Assembly: GCF_949628265.1 (NCBI RefSeq)
Contig: NC_088789.1
Span: forward strand, 32,357,883-32,421,882
Length of the DNA: 64,000 nucleotides
From: Cloeon dipterum
Taxonomy: Eukaryota > Arthropoda > Insecta > Ephemeroptera > Baetidae
Reading direction: 5' to 3'
The notes under the pieces: generated by a model
What the model saw: only the letters and a program-made list of their open reading frames with translations
Database searches by the model: none
Told to the model about the DNA's origin: nothing
Program-made: the position numbers and the translations under genes
In this document: in pieces, positions 44,947-56,717 of the stretch
How the letters are laid out: each line of letters starts with the position of its first letter
Numbering within the stretch: the stretch's first letter is position 1

Positions 44947-47900
44947 ATGGCCCCCCGCAAGCCATTTCATCAGTTGGGCTATCATCAAAAGCGTAAAAGA
45001 GTGGCCGCTAGGCTAAAAAAAGTCATCGCTTTGGCATCCCTTGCAAAGGAAAATATCGTAGATAGCGAGGATGAACGCCCTGCTGAATCAAGTAATGAAA
45101 TAGATTTGTCACATTCAAAGACGAAAATACATAAGAGCTTTGCGTTGTTTTTGGTATTGTGGTTAAAAAGGGACGCCGTGGTCTGGTTGCGGTTTGACCT
45201 TTTGCAGATTGCGGTTTGGAGTTGGGCAATCGTGGTTATACGTAGCTAAACCGCATATCGAATTTTGTGCTTTGTTTCAATTCTAATCAAAGTACTCCAT
45301 CAAAAATGAAATCTTGTGTTGAAATACGTGTGTGGTTTAGATTAAAACTATATTTATAAAACGTACAAAACTTCATGATTTATCATGAATAATGCAGATT
45401 GCGTTATTCGAGTATGCACATCACAGGAACCTTTGTGAATGTTAAGAATTTAAATTTTCCATATCAAAACATTGTATTCAATAGCATGTTATGCTGCTCA
45501 ATTATGGTTTTTGTGATCTTTGAACTATATTATGTGCACTGCCATTAATCTCTAAAACTATTACCTTATACTTGTTCGTGAGCGATAACTTAAAAGCGGA
45601 ATTTGCTTAACAGTTTTTAAGAAACATTTTTAAGTAGCATAAAAAAGTAATTTATTGCTCTTGATTTAATCATTAATCCTCCCATTGATGAAATAATTAT
45701 AATAATTGATTAATATGTCAAATTTTGACAGTTATTAATTTATTTTTATAATATTTTTACTGCTTCATCATGAATTTACAAAAAAATATCAAGTGTCCAA
45801 AGCATTGATAAATTTATTGAGCCTTTTGTGACTCGTGTTTTAAAAACAAAACAATAAATACTACCGTACCACCACCACTTATGAGGTTCACAAACCATAT
45901 GTGCGACACCAAATTAATAATTATTCTTCCTGCACAACTATTGATAAAATATTGCAGTGGTAATTTATTAGATTGTTAAATTAAAGCTTTACTTTGCTTT
46001 AAAGTGTCGTAATTTTTTAAATCAGAAAAAAATTAAGAAGAGAATCCAATTTTATCTGAGACAGGCAGACGTGCCAATGTGAAATTCCTCTAGGTATGAG
46101 TTAACAATTTATTTAAAAGAACCATTGGATTGAGGCAGACAGGAAGTATAAAATTTGTGGCAGTTTTTATGAGAATTTACCAATTTGCTCAAAATCTTAA
46201 GAAAACAATTTGCAGTTTTAAAATTACATTTTTTTATAAAACCTGCAAACCAAATCATTTTACAAATTTGTCTTTGTACCATATATATTAACTAGAATAT
46301 TTATATTGCATATTTACTGCACAGAATACTTTAAATTTCTTGAAAAATACATTTTGTACTTATTCTAACTTTTTCCACATCAGATATTCGTGCGGATTGA
46401 TACGGTGTTTTGTGGTTTGGTTGCAGTTCGATTGTGGTTCAATTAGTGTGGTTTGGGTTTGGACGCGTTTGCGGTTTTGAAATATAGAGAGCAAAGTGGT
46501 TGCGGTTTTTTGTGCGGTTGCAGATTAAAAATTGTATCCCGTGCAAAGCTCTAAACCACTTAATATACATATTGAATGTAAATACTATTTATTTATTTAT
46601 ATTATAGATCACTCTAGCGACTCAGAAACGCTCAACGTAGTTCCCTCAGAGCATAAAAATTCGCCGCCCGCAGATTCCCATAGCTCCGACTCAAATGAAG
46701 ATCTTTTAAGTGGGCAGTCTGACACTGATTTGATAGGAACTGAAGAGGTCAATTTAGTAGATCAAAGACCATCCTCTGATTGCGATTCAATTGAACAAGT
46801 AATTGAGCCCACTGATGAAGAGCGCGAACCAACCATCGAAGAACTGCGTTTAGAACTCGCACACATTGTAGTGAAGAACCATTTAACTGAGAAGTGCACA
46901 AGTGAAATATTAGGGGCTTTTAGGTCCTTTGATAAGTTCAGAAATTTGCCAAAAACCCGCAAAACGTTAGTTAAGACACCGAAAGGAAAAGTCCTATTGA
47001 AAAAAATGCCACCAGGGAATTTTTATAATTTTGGGCTTGAGAGAAGCATGCAAGCTGCAATGAGAAAAGCATACGTTCCCGTGGATTGTATTGAGTCGAT
47101 CAAAATTCTCTTGAGCTTCGACGGTGTCCAAGTAACAAAAAGTAGTTCAAACGAATTTTGGGCAATATCCGGTTTTCTACCTGAGCTGGAACAAAGTAAT
47201 GTATTCATAATATCCGTGTATGAAGGCAAGAAAAAGCCTGACGACGTGAACTTGTTCCTGAAAGAGTTGGTCGAAGAAGTTACCATATTACTCGAACGTG
47301 GTATTGAAGTTAAGGGGCAATTGAAAACCGTTGAGTTGGTTGGCATAGTAGCGGACACGCCCGCGAAGGCATACGTGTGCCAAACGCAAGGCCACGCAGG
47401 CAAAACTAGTTGCTTCCGATGCGACGTAAAAGGTGTCTATACTGATCGAACTAGCTTCCCAGCTATTAGAGGCAAACAAAGAACGCACGAGTCGTTTTTA
47501 AATCAAACTCAAGGAAGCCATCATATTGGCTATTCATCGCTCACTGAGATACCAAATTTTGATATGATAGAGCAGGTGTTGTTTGACTATATGCATCTGT
47601 TCTGTCTTGGAATTACAAAAAAACTGATGGATACCTATTTCTTCGCTTCTAAAAAAAGGGTGTCCAAGAAGCTCAAAAATAAAATCAGTTGTCATTTAGC
47701 AAGCTTAAAGCCGTTCATCCCAAAAGAGTTTCAACGTAAGCCAAGACCGTTTGATGAATTCTTTGTTTTCAAAGCTGCTGAATTTAGATTGATTTTGCTA
47801 TATCTGGGAGTGATTGTCTTCAAGCCACTCGAAAAGGAAAGATCCATTTACTTTAAGCATTTCTGCTCGTTTTTCGTGGCCGCACAAATTTTATGCGGTG

Positions 47901-48610
47901 CCCGCCGCGAGCCTGAGTATGTTGATTACGCGGAAAAATTGCTTGAGCATTTCGTAGGGGAGTTCGAAAAAGTCATTGGGCCTGCCACTATTTCCGCGAA
48001 CGTCCACGCATTACTACACGTGACTGAAGACGTCAAAAGGCACGGTCCGTTGGATAGATATAGTTGTTTCCAGTTTGAAAGTCGCTATCGGGATTTCAAG
48101 ACAATGATAAAAGAATGTGGATCAAATCTGCAACAATACGTGAAAAGACGGGTTGAAATCGAGAACTTTCTTAAATCCCCAAACACCAAAAAACCACTCT
48201 CCGAAGAGAAGGGAAAAACACTACCTTATAAAAATTTGCTTTTACCGAGCGTATCCTCTCGGCCTGTTTATACCTATGTAAGATATGGGGAATGTGAAAT
48301 CACCGCTCGGTCCCCTAATAACTGCATTTTGTTTAAGAACAACAAAATCATGCTTGTCTCTCAAATTTGCCAAAGTTTGAATAATTCAGACACCATCTTG
48401 ATTGGAAGATGCTTTAAAGAGATCTCGGACTTAGACTATGTAAATGGGTTAATCCCATCATCCGAGCTGTACATTAGCAAAGTGAAAAAAATTCATAAAA
48501 AACATATTGCCATTCCTTTGAAGCTTTTTAAAGCTAAATGTTTCTGCATCCCTCTGGCCGGTGATGATGAGTTCGCAGTAATGCCAATCATCCATACTAT
48601 ACAGCATTAA
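44947..48610 (+). CDS. CMC/EnSpm (CACTA)-like transposase, 715 aa
   Basis: Cut-and-paste transposase. Exon 1 is 44947-45091 (MAPRKPFHQLGYHQKRKRVA, basic) with donor TCAA|GTAATG; exon 2 is 46608-48610, phase 1. After an acidic Ser/Asp-rich stretch, the core matches the animal Transposase_21-like family: LSFDGVQVTKSS; NVFIISVYEGKKKPDDVN; VGIVADTPAKAY followed by a CFRCD zinc-binding pair; and FDYMHLFCLGITKK. Candidate catalytic acids are D220, D298 and D375, by motif position. The frame is open throughout with no damage. The 1.5-kb intron is almost entirely a nested element. The 44878 ATG lies upstream in frame, but a compact basic start at 44947 fits relatives better. Confidence 0.9.
45135..46551. 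mobile_element. Nested TAA-flanked element in the transposase intron, 1.4 kb
   Basis: TIR GAGCTTTGC at 45135-45143 and GCAAAGCTC at 46543-46551, flanked on both sides by TAA (45132-45134 and 46552-46554). Near both ends are clusters of TGCGGTTTG-type words (45176-45260 and 46395-46527). Removing it leaves an intron of about 96 bp. TAA duplication suggests a PIF/Harbinger-type origin. No transposase of its own. Confidence 0.7.
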
Positions 48611-49007
48611 AAAGTGTCATAGCTAAAGTTGTACTTTTTAAGTCATATCATTATGTTTCTCAATATTGTCCCATGATACAAATAAAATCGTAAGATTAAT
48701 GTGAATGGCATACTATCTGATCTTTTTATTGAATATTAATGTGGATTTTCTCTTTCTCGGTACACAAATTCAATCATATTTTTCTCATTTTACTAGTAAC
48801 ACGCAGTTTACTTGATAATTAAATTCAAAAAAAATTAAATTAAATTAAGATTAAATCGTTATATTGTTGTTTTACTTTAGTACGTTCTCAAATGTCACAG
48901 TAAACTTACCAATTTTTGTTCATCAAACTATAATATTTCAACGTTATGTGTTCAACTTTATAAAAATACCAAATATAATTTTAACTGCTTTTATTTCCAG
49001 GTTAAAT

Positions 49008-52000
49008 ATGGCTGACCACAAATTTTCAGTTTTCTTGTTTAAAGAAAAACATGAAGTGGTGGTTGTGCCAGACACGTATCTCATTGAGAAAGATGGAGAT
49101 GTCCTGTGTGCCTGGCCAACTGAGTGCAAGAATCTTGGAGCCCTTAAAAACATCATAAAACGGTTCCCAAATGGCAAGTCTGATTGGTCCTGTTACCCAG
49201 GAAAACTGAAGGGCCACAGTCGTAAGTTATTTTAAGATTTTTATAGCGCGCAGTGTGTGTTCATCCAATTTGTATTTCAACAGTCCCTCTACAAGAAGCT
49301 GAAAAAATCGCTCTTAAAATTAGAAACCTGGTGAAAGAGAAGGCTGTTGAGTTGAAAAGTGGTAAAGCAGCATCCGTAAAAGAGCATGATGATGTGGATG
49401 CCAATAAGAAGATAAAAAGCCTGACAGACGTAGAAGCAGAAGAAACGGACGTTGAATTGGCAAGAGGACGGTCGCGTAAAAAGAAGACCCCTTACAGTCC
49501 AGGAACTGACAAAAAGCAAGAAAAAAGAAAAAAACTACCTAGTCCACCTAGGATTGCTCTCAAACTCGGAGAGCAGAAGTCTTCACAAATGTCACAGACC
49601 TCTTTCAATGCTATAAAGAAGATCAACCCACCGTCTTCCCCTCAGCTTGAACTGCAAGCTCCTCTGCTGAAGAACTTTTCAAGCCCAAATGCAGCAGGAA
49701 AAACAAAGGAGACTTCGTCGTATCAGAAAAGTGCGACACCTGCTAAGAAACGACTCTCATTCACCTTTGATGACTACGAAACCTTTCCGAATGATGAAAT
49801 GTTGACTAAGACGGCAGCAGCAGGAGTGTTTATTGTGACTCCAACTAAGGTTTCAACAAAGAAAGCACCCTTTGCCCCCTTGGAACCGCATAGTTAGTTA
49901 TTTTAGAAGAAGATATTTATTATTTAATATATTAATGAAACACTTTTAGTTACTAGCGCTGCAGTCCTAGAAACGCTAGTTCGACTGGAGTGTAAACTTG
50001 ATGGGCTCATTACAGAAGTTGTTAACATGAAAAGTTTCATTCACTCGAAACCTGCCTCTGTTATCGAAGAGCCAACCTTGACCGTAGGAAATCTCACTGA
50101 ATTTGGCTTTCCCCTAAAAAGTCTCAATGAAATGAAAGAAATTGAGGAGAAGTTAGAAAACAACCAGGAGTTTTTTTCCAGTGTGGTAAGATTTCTGATT
50201 TAATTCAAACTCTTCGCTCCAATATTATTTAAATCCTTATGATAGGTAACTGTCCTTAAAAAGAATTTGACCAAGGCAAAGCTGAAACATGCCAATCAAG
50301 AATCCGTTGTCCAGGAGGCCGTTAAAGCCTATCTCGCCGAGTGGCTTTTTGCTCCGAGTTTGGCAGTACTGCTGAACAAAAGTGGCCAACGCGGGAAGAC
50401 GGGAATCAAGAGCTCACCAATTGCCAGATTAATGATAGGTGAACTTTAATGATTCTTATTTTTTGGATTTTATTATAAAATGACGTTTCAATTAATTGAA
50501 CTAATTTATTGTTAAAAATATACGCTTATCCTCTCTTAAAACTTTAGAATATGGCAATATAGCCATTCTGTCTCACGTCACCAAATATTATTCATTGTGA
50601 CTGTCTTTATTGTCATATAAAATTATTAAAGCGAAATAAAATATTTATTTATTAAAGTCATATATATTATACCATTTAGATTAAGAACAAAAGCTTCCGT
50701 CAAAAATTCTCGATAATTTGATGGTATATGATAAGACATCTGAGCCAGCCGCGCCGCGCCGAGCCAGCCGACTCGGCCGATCGTTTTCTCGAGCAGCCAG
50801 CCGCCGACCCTTTCATCGGCTGAGCCGCACCAGCCAGCTAGCCACCCATAATTTTTACCTTTATCGTTTTTTAATTTTCACGTGCCCCATTTGTATTGAT
50901 AAAATTTTTGGATTTTTTGCTGATTTTCCAAAAATTCATTTTTTTTAGTTATCTAGCATCATGAGCTTGATTAAAAATGCACGAATGTGTTTCAAAAGAA
51001 GCGGAAAATTCCAGAAAAAACGCTAAAATTGAGTTTTTTTTGGCAACGCAGTGTTTTTTCCGGAAAAAATGCGGGCTTTTGCGATCTGTGCAGATTACAG
51101 CGTGTTGCAAATAAGTTATGAGTTACGATTTTATAGTTGTACAGTCTTAAAAAACACATGAGCCGGTTGCAAGCCAGCCGCCAGCCGAGCCGACGAAATT
51201 TTGCTCGGAGCCGGAAAGCCAGCCGCCGATGAAAATGTGGCCGGCTCAGATGTCTAAATATGATCATATATCAATCCATTCCTTTCAATTTTAAATTTTT
51301 CTAGTAAAATGAACTTGCTGTTAAAGGCAATAACAAAATAAGCACAATCTTTATCAAAAGAGTAAAAATTAATAAATTTCAATTTTCAGACGCATTAAAT
51401 GCAGCAAAGGTGTCCAACAAATGGATTAACTTGAAAGAAGTGCTGGATGCCACTGGAGAATATCTCAGACAGGCCCCAAAGAGATTCAGAGAGTATGTTT
51501 ATATGCCTCCTTGAACAATTAGTACACTCATTAATACTTATTTCTTTTTAAAAAAGTTCTCTGCTGAAGATGGAAGCATCTGATTCCAGCAAAGAGATTC
51601 CTCAAAACATTGTTGTCAAGAAAGGAGAATCATCAGCTACACCCTATCAGCCACTCGCCCAGACAAGCAGGTAAAATTTACTTGTGCTTTAATTACACAA
51701 CAGAAAAAAACATTTTTTTTTTATTCGTTTAAAGTGAGGAGCACTAAGATACGTAATTGATTTTGTTTTCAGTCTTGCCAAGGCTGATAAATTTGACTTG
51801 GACGATTACGTGCCACCCCTCAAGATGTATAAACGAGCTGCCAAAGAGCAAAGAAAGGGATATGCTGGGTAAATATAAAAATTATGCCTTACTTTGATAG
51901 GAACTACTGTCAATATTTCGCTGTGCCATTGCTTTTCCCAGTAACATACAGAGTTAAACACAAATTTGTGAATTGCAAAAATCACTTAAATATATTGATA

Positions 52001-52466
52001 CTGAAATCGAAGACTCTTTGTCGCAGATTCCTGGGAAAAGAGCCGTTGCCACAGCGAACATATTTTGGAAAATTAATGTTAAATAATTGTTTTGCTTGAC
52101 GTAGTAGTGGAGAAATTGCGCATAGCTCAACAACCAAACGTAAATTTCCTTTTGTTGCAAGAGAAGGGCAGCAAAATCATTCAACTATTAATCCTTATTT
52201 GGTTGTTGAGCGATGCTCAATTTTGCTGCTACCTCGACTCGTATCTCTATACTTCCAGTTAAGCGAACTGAATTAAATTGATAAAAATCCTCCTGATCAT
52301 ATGGCATCAACTCATTTCCTTTTTTTATTGTAGAGAGAGCGAAAGCGAGTCCTCCAGTGAAAAAGACCTCGGTGTGAGTTCATCGGACTGCGATTTCAGC
52401 CCTCAATCCGGAGAAGACGAGAACAACGAAGATGATGATGGAGTCGAAGAAGAAGATGAGTTATAA
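49008..52466 (+). CDS. Transposon accessory protein with DUF4806-like region, 565 aa
   Basis: Probably the DNA-binding partner of the transposase (TnpA-like); this is inference. Exons: 49008-49221, 49284-49892, 49950-50185, 50246-50438, 51390-51492, 51557-51670, 51773-51868, 52334-52466, all in phase with consensus splice sites. An acceptor (TTTCCAG) lies 7 bp before the ATG. The N-terminus (VVVVPDTYL...CAWP...DWSCYPGKL) resembles the N-terminal domain of other arthropod transposon-linked DUF4806 proteins. A basic, Ser/Pro-rich linker follows with RSRKKK and PAKKR patches. Then FGFPLKSLNEMKEIEEKL through WLFAPSLAVLLNKSGQRGK matches the DUF4806 pattern. The C-terminus is very acidic (DEDDGVEEEDEL type). 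No stops interrupt it. Confidence 0.83.
50735..51254. mobile_element. Nested TAA-flanked MITE in the accessory-gene intron
   Basis: TIR GACATCTGAGCC (50735-50746) and GGCTCAGATGTC (51243-51254), with TAA on both sides (50732-50734 and 51255-51257). Inside each end are GAGCCAGCCG/CCAGCCGCC clusters, giving a GC-rich rim and AT-rich core. Non-autonomous. The target triplet is the same as for the element at 45135. Confidence 0.8.
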
Positions 52467-52839
52467 AATGAGATCATCCTAGTTACAGACGGAGTGTGTG
52501 CCAGGCATGTGCTTTTAAATTTTTATAAGGGCCTAATAATTACGTACTGTCTTGAACTTTCATCAGAGGTTTTAATGTTTTTTCAATCGAGTAATCAAAT
52601 TAATGTGCCTCTGTTTCTTAAAATTGAATACTTTAGTTATGCTGATCTATAATCATCTATTTAATTTATGAATTCTGATAAACCATAATGTAGTTTACAG
52701 AAGAGTATTTGATTATGTGAAAGTATAATTTGATCAATGATTTGATGCCAACTTAATTTTTTTCTTGAAACGCTTATTTGATTTTTGAATTTCAATGATT
52801 GAAATAAACATATTAAAAGCAAATTAAAGTATACTTTTA

Positions 52840-52985
52840 ACTCGTTCCAAACCCGTGTCGACACGTGACTCGTTCCAAATTCACGTGATTTCACACGAGA
52901 CTTCACACGTGTCTAACCCGTGGTAGACACGTGTTTCGAAACACGTGAACTCGTAGCAAAAACCACGAGTTTATCACGTGTCTAC
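52840..52985. repeat. Right subterminal repeat array
   Basis: At least eight CACGTG or near-CACGTG words and several ACTCGT words within 150 bp, in both orientations. Mirrors the left array in content but not in exact order. Confidence 0.8.
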
Positions 52986-53006
52986 CACGTGATTTTTCTC
53001 GTAGGG
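52986..53006 (-). repeat. Transposon right TIR
   Basis: Ends GATTTTTCTCGTAGGG, the exact complement of the left terminus. Confidence 0.95.
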
Positions 53007-53224
53007 TGGAACTTCATGTGCTGATCAAATTTCTCTTCTTTGTCACGTCCATGAAAATACATGGAGCATTTCCTATTGGGACATATTAAAACATCTTTGT
53101 GCTTCGCGCGAATATGCCTATTGGTATGGGCCTTCAGCGTCTCTTCGCTGCAGAATGGGCATTTCCTCATCTTTTTTGTTGACTCACTGCATTTGGGCTC
53201 ATCCCTTTTCTTTCCGTCATCCAT
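53007..53224 (-). pseudogene. Zinc-finger family copy 4, N-terminal part, cut by the transposon
   Basis: Begins MDDGKKRDEPKCSESTKK, carries CPFCSEE...H...H and CPNRKC...QHMKFH, then reads into the TIR and stops after six foreign residues. It is the missing N-terminus of 42019-42528. A splice acceptor (TTTTTGTAG|ACTAGAGTG) precedes the ATG. Confidence 0.85.
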
Positions 53225-53650
53225 CTTCACTCTAGTCTACAAAAATGTTTCGTTACACACATATTTATTAATAAAAATGTTATAATAATTAGCTTACCTG
53301 ATTAAAGTCATCAAAATCCTAGTAAGCAATCCAAACGCCTAAAATTCCTTCGCGCTGCTCGCTGATCGTTTAAAAATATTTAGATTAAATTCAAAGTTAG
53401 CGATAATTCACATGCATACCTTATTACACATTTTGGACGCTCCGCGCTTTTAACTCGATTCCTTTCTCGTGATCAGGACGATTTATTTGACAATCGCCAA
53501 GGCAGCAGCGCGACTCTTCCAACTCTCCGTCTTTTCTCGAAATAAACGCTGCAAAGAATGGTGAGCGCAAGAAGAGGGGACCAGTTGGAATCTCTATGCT
53601 TTTCCCCACGCTATTCAGAAATCCTGGAATACTCAGAATTTTTTAGGGAA
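53225..53650 (-). promoter_or_regulatory. Promoter block and 5' UTR of copy 4
   Basis: Same layout as for copy 3, with CAATCGCCAAGGCAGCAGCG at about 53488 and CCAGTTGGAATCTCTATGCT near 53580. Nearly identical to 58124-58560. Confidence 0.55.
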
Positions 53651-54039
53651 GGAAGACAAAAATAATTCGAGGAATGAGAATTATTTGGGTAAAAATGTTG
53701 GAGTAATTTTCCAGATTTCTCTCGGGTCTTTGACAAACGTAGATGCCTTAATAGATAAATAGTCGAGGTCCGGAAGACGAGAAAAAATAATTCAAGGACT
53801 GAGAAATATTCGGGGTATTTTTCAAATGTCTGATTTTTAGAAAAGCAAAATCGTTCAAAAATTTCCTAAAAATATTTCTCCCGAATTTGAATTTACCCAG
53901 AAATGACGCCAATCCGCCGTGGGTAACATTTGATTGAAAAACATTTTGTGTGATTTTAAAGAAGAGTTCATTCTTTTTAACTGAAATTTTGCTTGTTTTT
54001 CAAAATATCCTGCCAGCTTTTTTTCAGTCGAGGAAAAAA

Positions 54040-54500
54040 TAAAATAACCAGCTTAAAAATGACGCAACTTATCTGGAAATCTATTGAAACCAATCACGAC
54101 CAGATCTAATCGACATCCAATTGAAATCCAGAAAACTAGTATATATGCAATTCTCCCCTGATATAATTTGGGAAAGGAAAATTCCTATTTTTTCCGCAAA
54201 TGGATCTACATTTTGTGATATTAACTATTCCATCGCTTACAAAAACGCGACAACGGTCTGAAAACTGATTTTGAATATTCTCGCGCCCATAAAAAAATTA
54301 ATTTTGATTTTTTTTCTGTTTTTCACCACGTGCAAAATGAAATACAATCACAAAAGATCACCATATTTGTTTTTTTCTGTTAAAATTCATCGCGTTGATG
54401 GATTCCTAGTCACGATGTCTCAAACAAAAGATCTTTGTAATATCTTACACCTGACCTACCCTGACGACCTTTTTCAGGGTTATTCACCCTGAGATCGGTC
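54040..54500 (+). repeat. Hairpin repeat, unit B
   Basis: Ends TCAGGGTTATTCACCCTGA at about 54474-54492. Very similar to unit C (58930-59400), less so to unit A. Confidence 0.65.
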
Positions 54501-54724
54501 CCCAATCCAGCGGTCCGACTAATTGTCGACTAACTGGCGGTCCGTCAGTGCGCTAAGTTCGCTTATAAATTAATGATAACACAAAATCGTCAATGACGGA
54601 ATTAAAAACTAGAATTTCTGTTCCCAAAATATCTGTGTAATCGAGAGTTTCAACTGCATGAACTATTGCAAACAGCATTCTCGGCTCACTCCCCTGATTG
54701 AATAACAGTTTAATTCTTCAAAAT

Positions 54725-55510
54725 CGATAAAATCTCACCTGATGTTGCAAATGTTCTGGCTCGCCGAAAATAAACAAGTACCAGCGTGTTGCTTCTGGAA
54801 CCAACGACACACGAATGCTATTCAGGGAGTCTGTGGCTTGAGGCAAGGAGTCGTAGCAGCGCCATATTGGAACTGGTTTTGAGAGGGAAAGGCCTTGCTT
54901 CTCCCGTATGTGACGTCACTTTTGCGCCCGGAGCTACGCTCTTCAAAATCAAGAGTGCGGATCCTCTCCTGTGTTGGCCGTGTTAACTCAGGTCGCTGCT
55001 AAGAACTTTTTGAAGGGCGCGTGCAAGCATCAAACAGCTGTTGCGCGGGAGAGGTTCTCCCCAGGTTCTCCCTTTGTATTTTTGTAAACAAACGAAATTA
55101 TTTTCTTCATTCGATTTTTGTTTCATGACGATCGATCTCTAATTTAAAACCATTTTTGATTTGCAAATTAATATGAAAGTTTCCATGTGTCCTCTTTGTA
55201 ACGAGTAAAATATCTGAAAAGCTATTTCAAATTTGTGTTTCCTTTCGCCTCATCAAAATGAAAATAAAGACAACAAAATACAATTCATTGCGACTCGGTT
55301 GATATTGGACACAATTCTTAATTTTTTGTATTCTGATGTTTACGTCTCGATTTCAAATTATGTTGTTTATATCTATTCACAATTTTTAAATTATTCAAAT
55401 AAGCAATTAATTTTTTTATTCAGTTCTCTAGCCACATTCCAGTTATTGTGTCTGCTTTGAAGTTGGGCGTGAAATCGGGGAACACGCATGTATTCTGAAT
55501 CCCAGTGGAC
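54725..55510 (-). repeat. CRE-containing duplicated segment, unit B
   Basis: TGACGTCAC at about 54910. Minus-strand short exon 54865-54739 starts MALLRLLASSHRLPE and then meets TAG. Without that stop the frame would run on through Arg-rich sequence ending FRRARTFATS at the donor TCAG|GTGAG. That composition resembles a mitochondrial presequence. Confidence 0.6.
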
Positions 55511-56570
55511 CGCCAATAAATCTGTTTAATCTGCATGCATCACAAAATGCAAATTTCCGTGCAATTTGCGGCCGAATGAATAATCACATGCTCTGCAATA
55601 ATCAGTCGAAAATTTATATTTATTCGCACACCTTTCCTGGCAAATAAATAAGCGCCAATCACGGCCCTGATTGATAGCTGCTCGCACGCAGCCACCGACT
55701 TTATTTATTTGTCTGCCGATTAATCACAGCTCAAGGGCCATTCTCGCCAAAATAATTGCAATAGCCAAAATTTATGCCAGCACTGCTTTTGACGTCCTTT
55801 TATTTCTTTTAATACCACTCAAAAACGTCCACTTCATTCACTCTTTGACACAAATTGAGGAAAATGAAACTTGAAACGTTAAATTTAAAATTTCCGAAAA
55901 TTTCAAAACAAATTAATACAATTATATATTAAATTTCTTTAAAACTCTTTGTTATCATTATAAAATAGAAAGCAGGAAGAGACAAAAATTAGCATTATGC
56001 ATAATGTAAAAGAAAACGCGAAGATGAATGAAATAGCGCTCTCAAATTCCGAATCGCTGCTTCTGCTGTTTGAATAAATTAGTTTTAATTATTTTTTTAA
56101 ATATGAGATTAATCACCTTTTGGAGACGCTTAGCGCTTTTAACTCGATCCTTTTCTCCTGACCAGGATATGATTGGTTAGTATCACAACATAGACGATCG
56201 CAAAGGCAGCAGCGCGATTATTCCACTTATCTGTCTCGTCTTGCGGTAACCGTTGAAAAAAATGACGAAGTGGAAGAAGGGGACCAGTTGGAAACTTCAA
56301 GCTATTTTGAAATCTTAAAATACTCAGATTTTTTAGGGTAGGAAGACAAAAATAATGCGAGCAATGAGAAAAATTTAGGCCAAAGATATTCAAGTAATTT
56401 TCCCGATTTCTCTTGAGTCTATTTCACAGAGAAATAAATTCGGTTTTAATAAATAAGGTGGAAAACGCCGTTCCTGATCTAAAATTCCCAGATATGAAAG
56501 AAAAACACAAAGAATTTTTTTGGTTTTCAAAAAACGCAAATTTCCTTCGACATTGAAAATCATTTCAGGT
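55511..56570. other. Rest of unit B, non-coding
   Basis: Collinear with 39770-41200 of unit A. Includes the GCGCCAATCACGGCCCTGAT word, an AT-rich stretch, and a promoter block at 56110-56370 (GCAAAGGCAGCAGCGCGATT) that precedes the CRE segment rather than a zinc-finger gene. Confidence 0.5.
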
Positions 56571-56717
56571 GGTTTAAACGCTTTTCATTTGTGAATTAAA
56601 AATTGCAGGGTTTAATTTGAACACAAATTTAATTAAAAGAGAACCCACGAAGTTTTTTAATCTACAGAAATCAAATATCGTTCGGTCTAATGCGTATGTC
56701 ATTTTAATTAAGCTTAC

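Larger units (their letters stand above)
42529..53006 (+). mobile_element. Complete CMC/EnSpm-like DNA transposon, 10,478 bp
   Basis: Ends are perfect inverted repeats of about 21 bp starting CCCTACGAGAAAAATCACG, inserted in a zinc-finger gene with a 2-bp TG duplication (42527-42528 and 53007-53008). The paralogous uninterrupted gene at 57.9 kb shows the empty site. It encodes a CACTA-type transposase and a second DUF4806-like protein, both on the plus strand and both with open exons. Subterminal regions (42530-43120 and 52840-53006) are packed with CACGTG/ACACGTGT and ACTCGTG words. Two smaller TAA-flanked elements are nested in its introns. The terminal sequence is not the classical CACTA, so the superfamily call rests on the transposase, the 2-bp duplication and the subterminal arrays. 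Confidence 0.92.
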
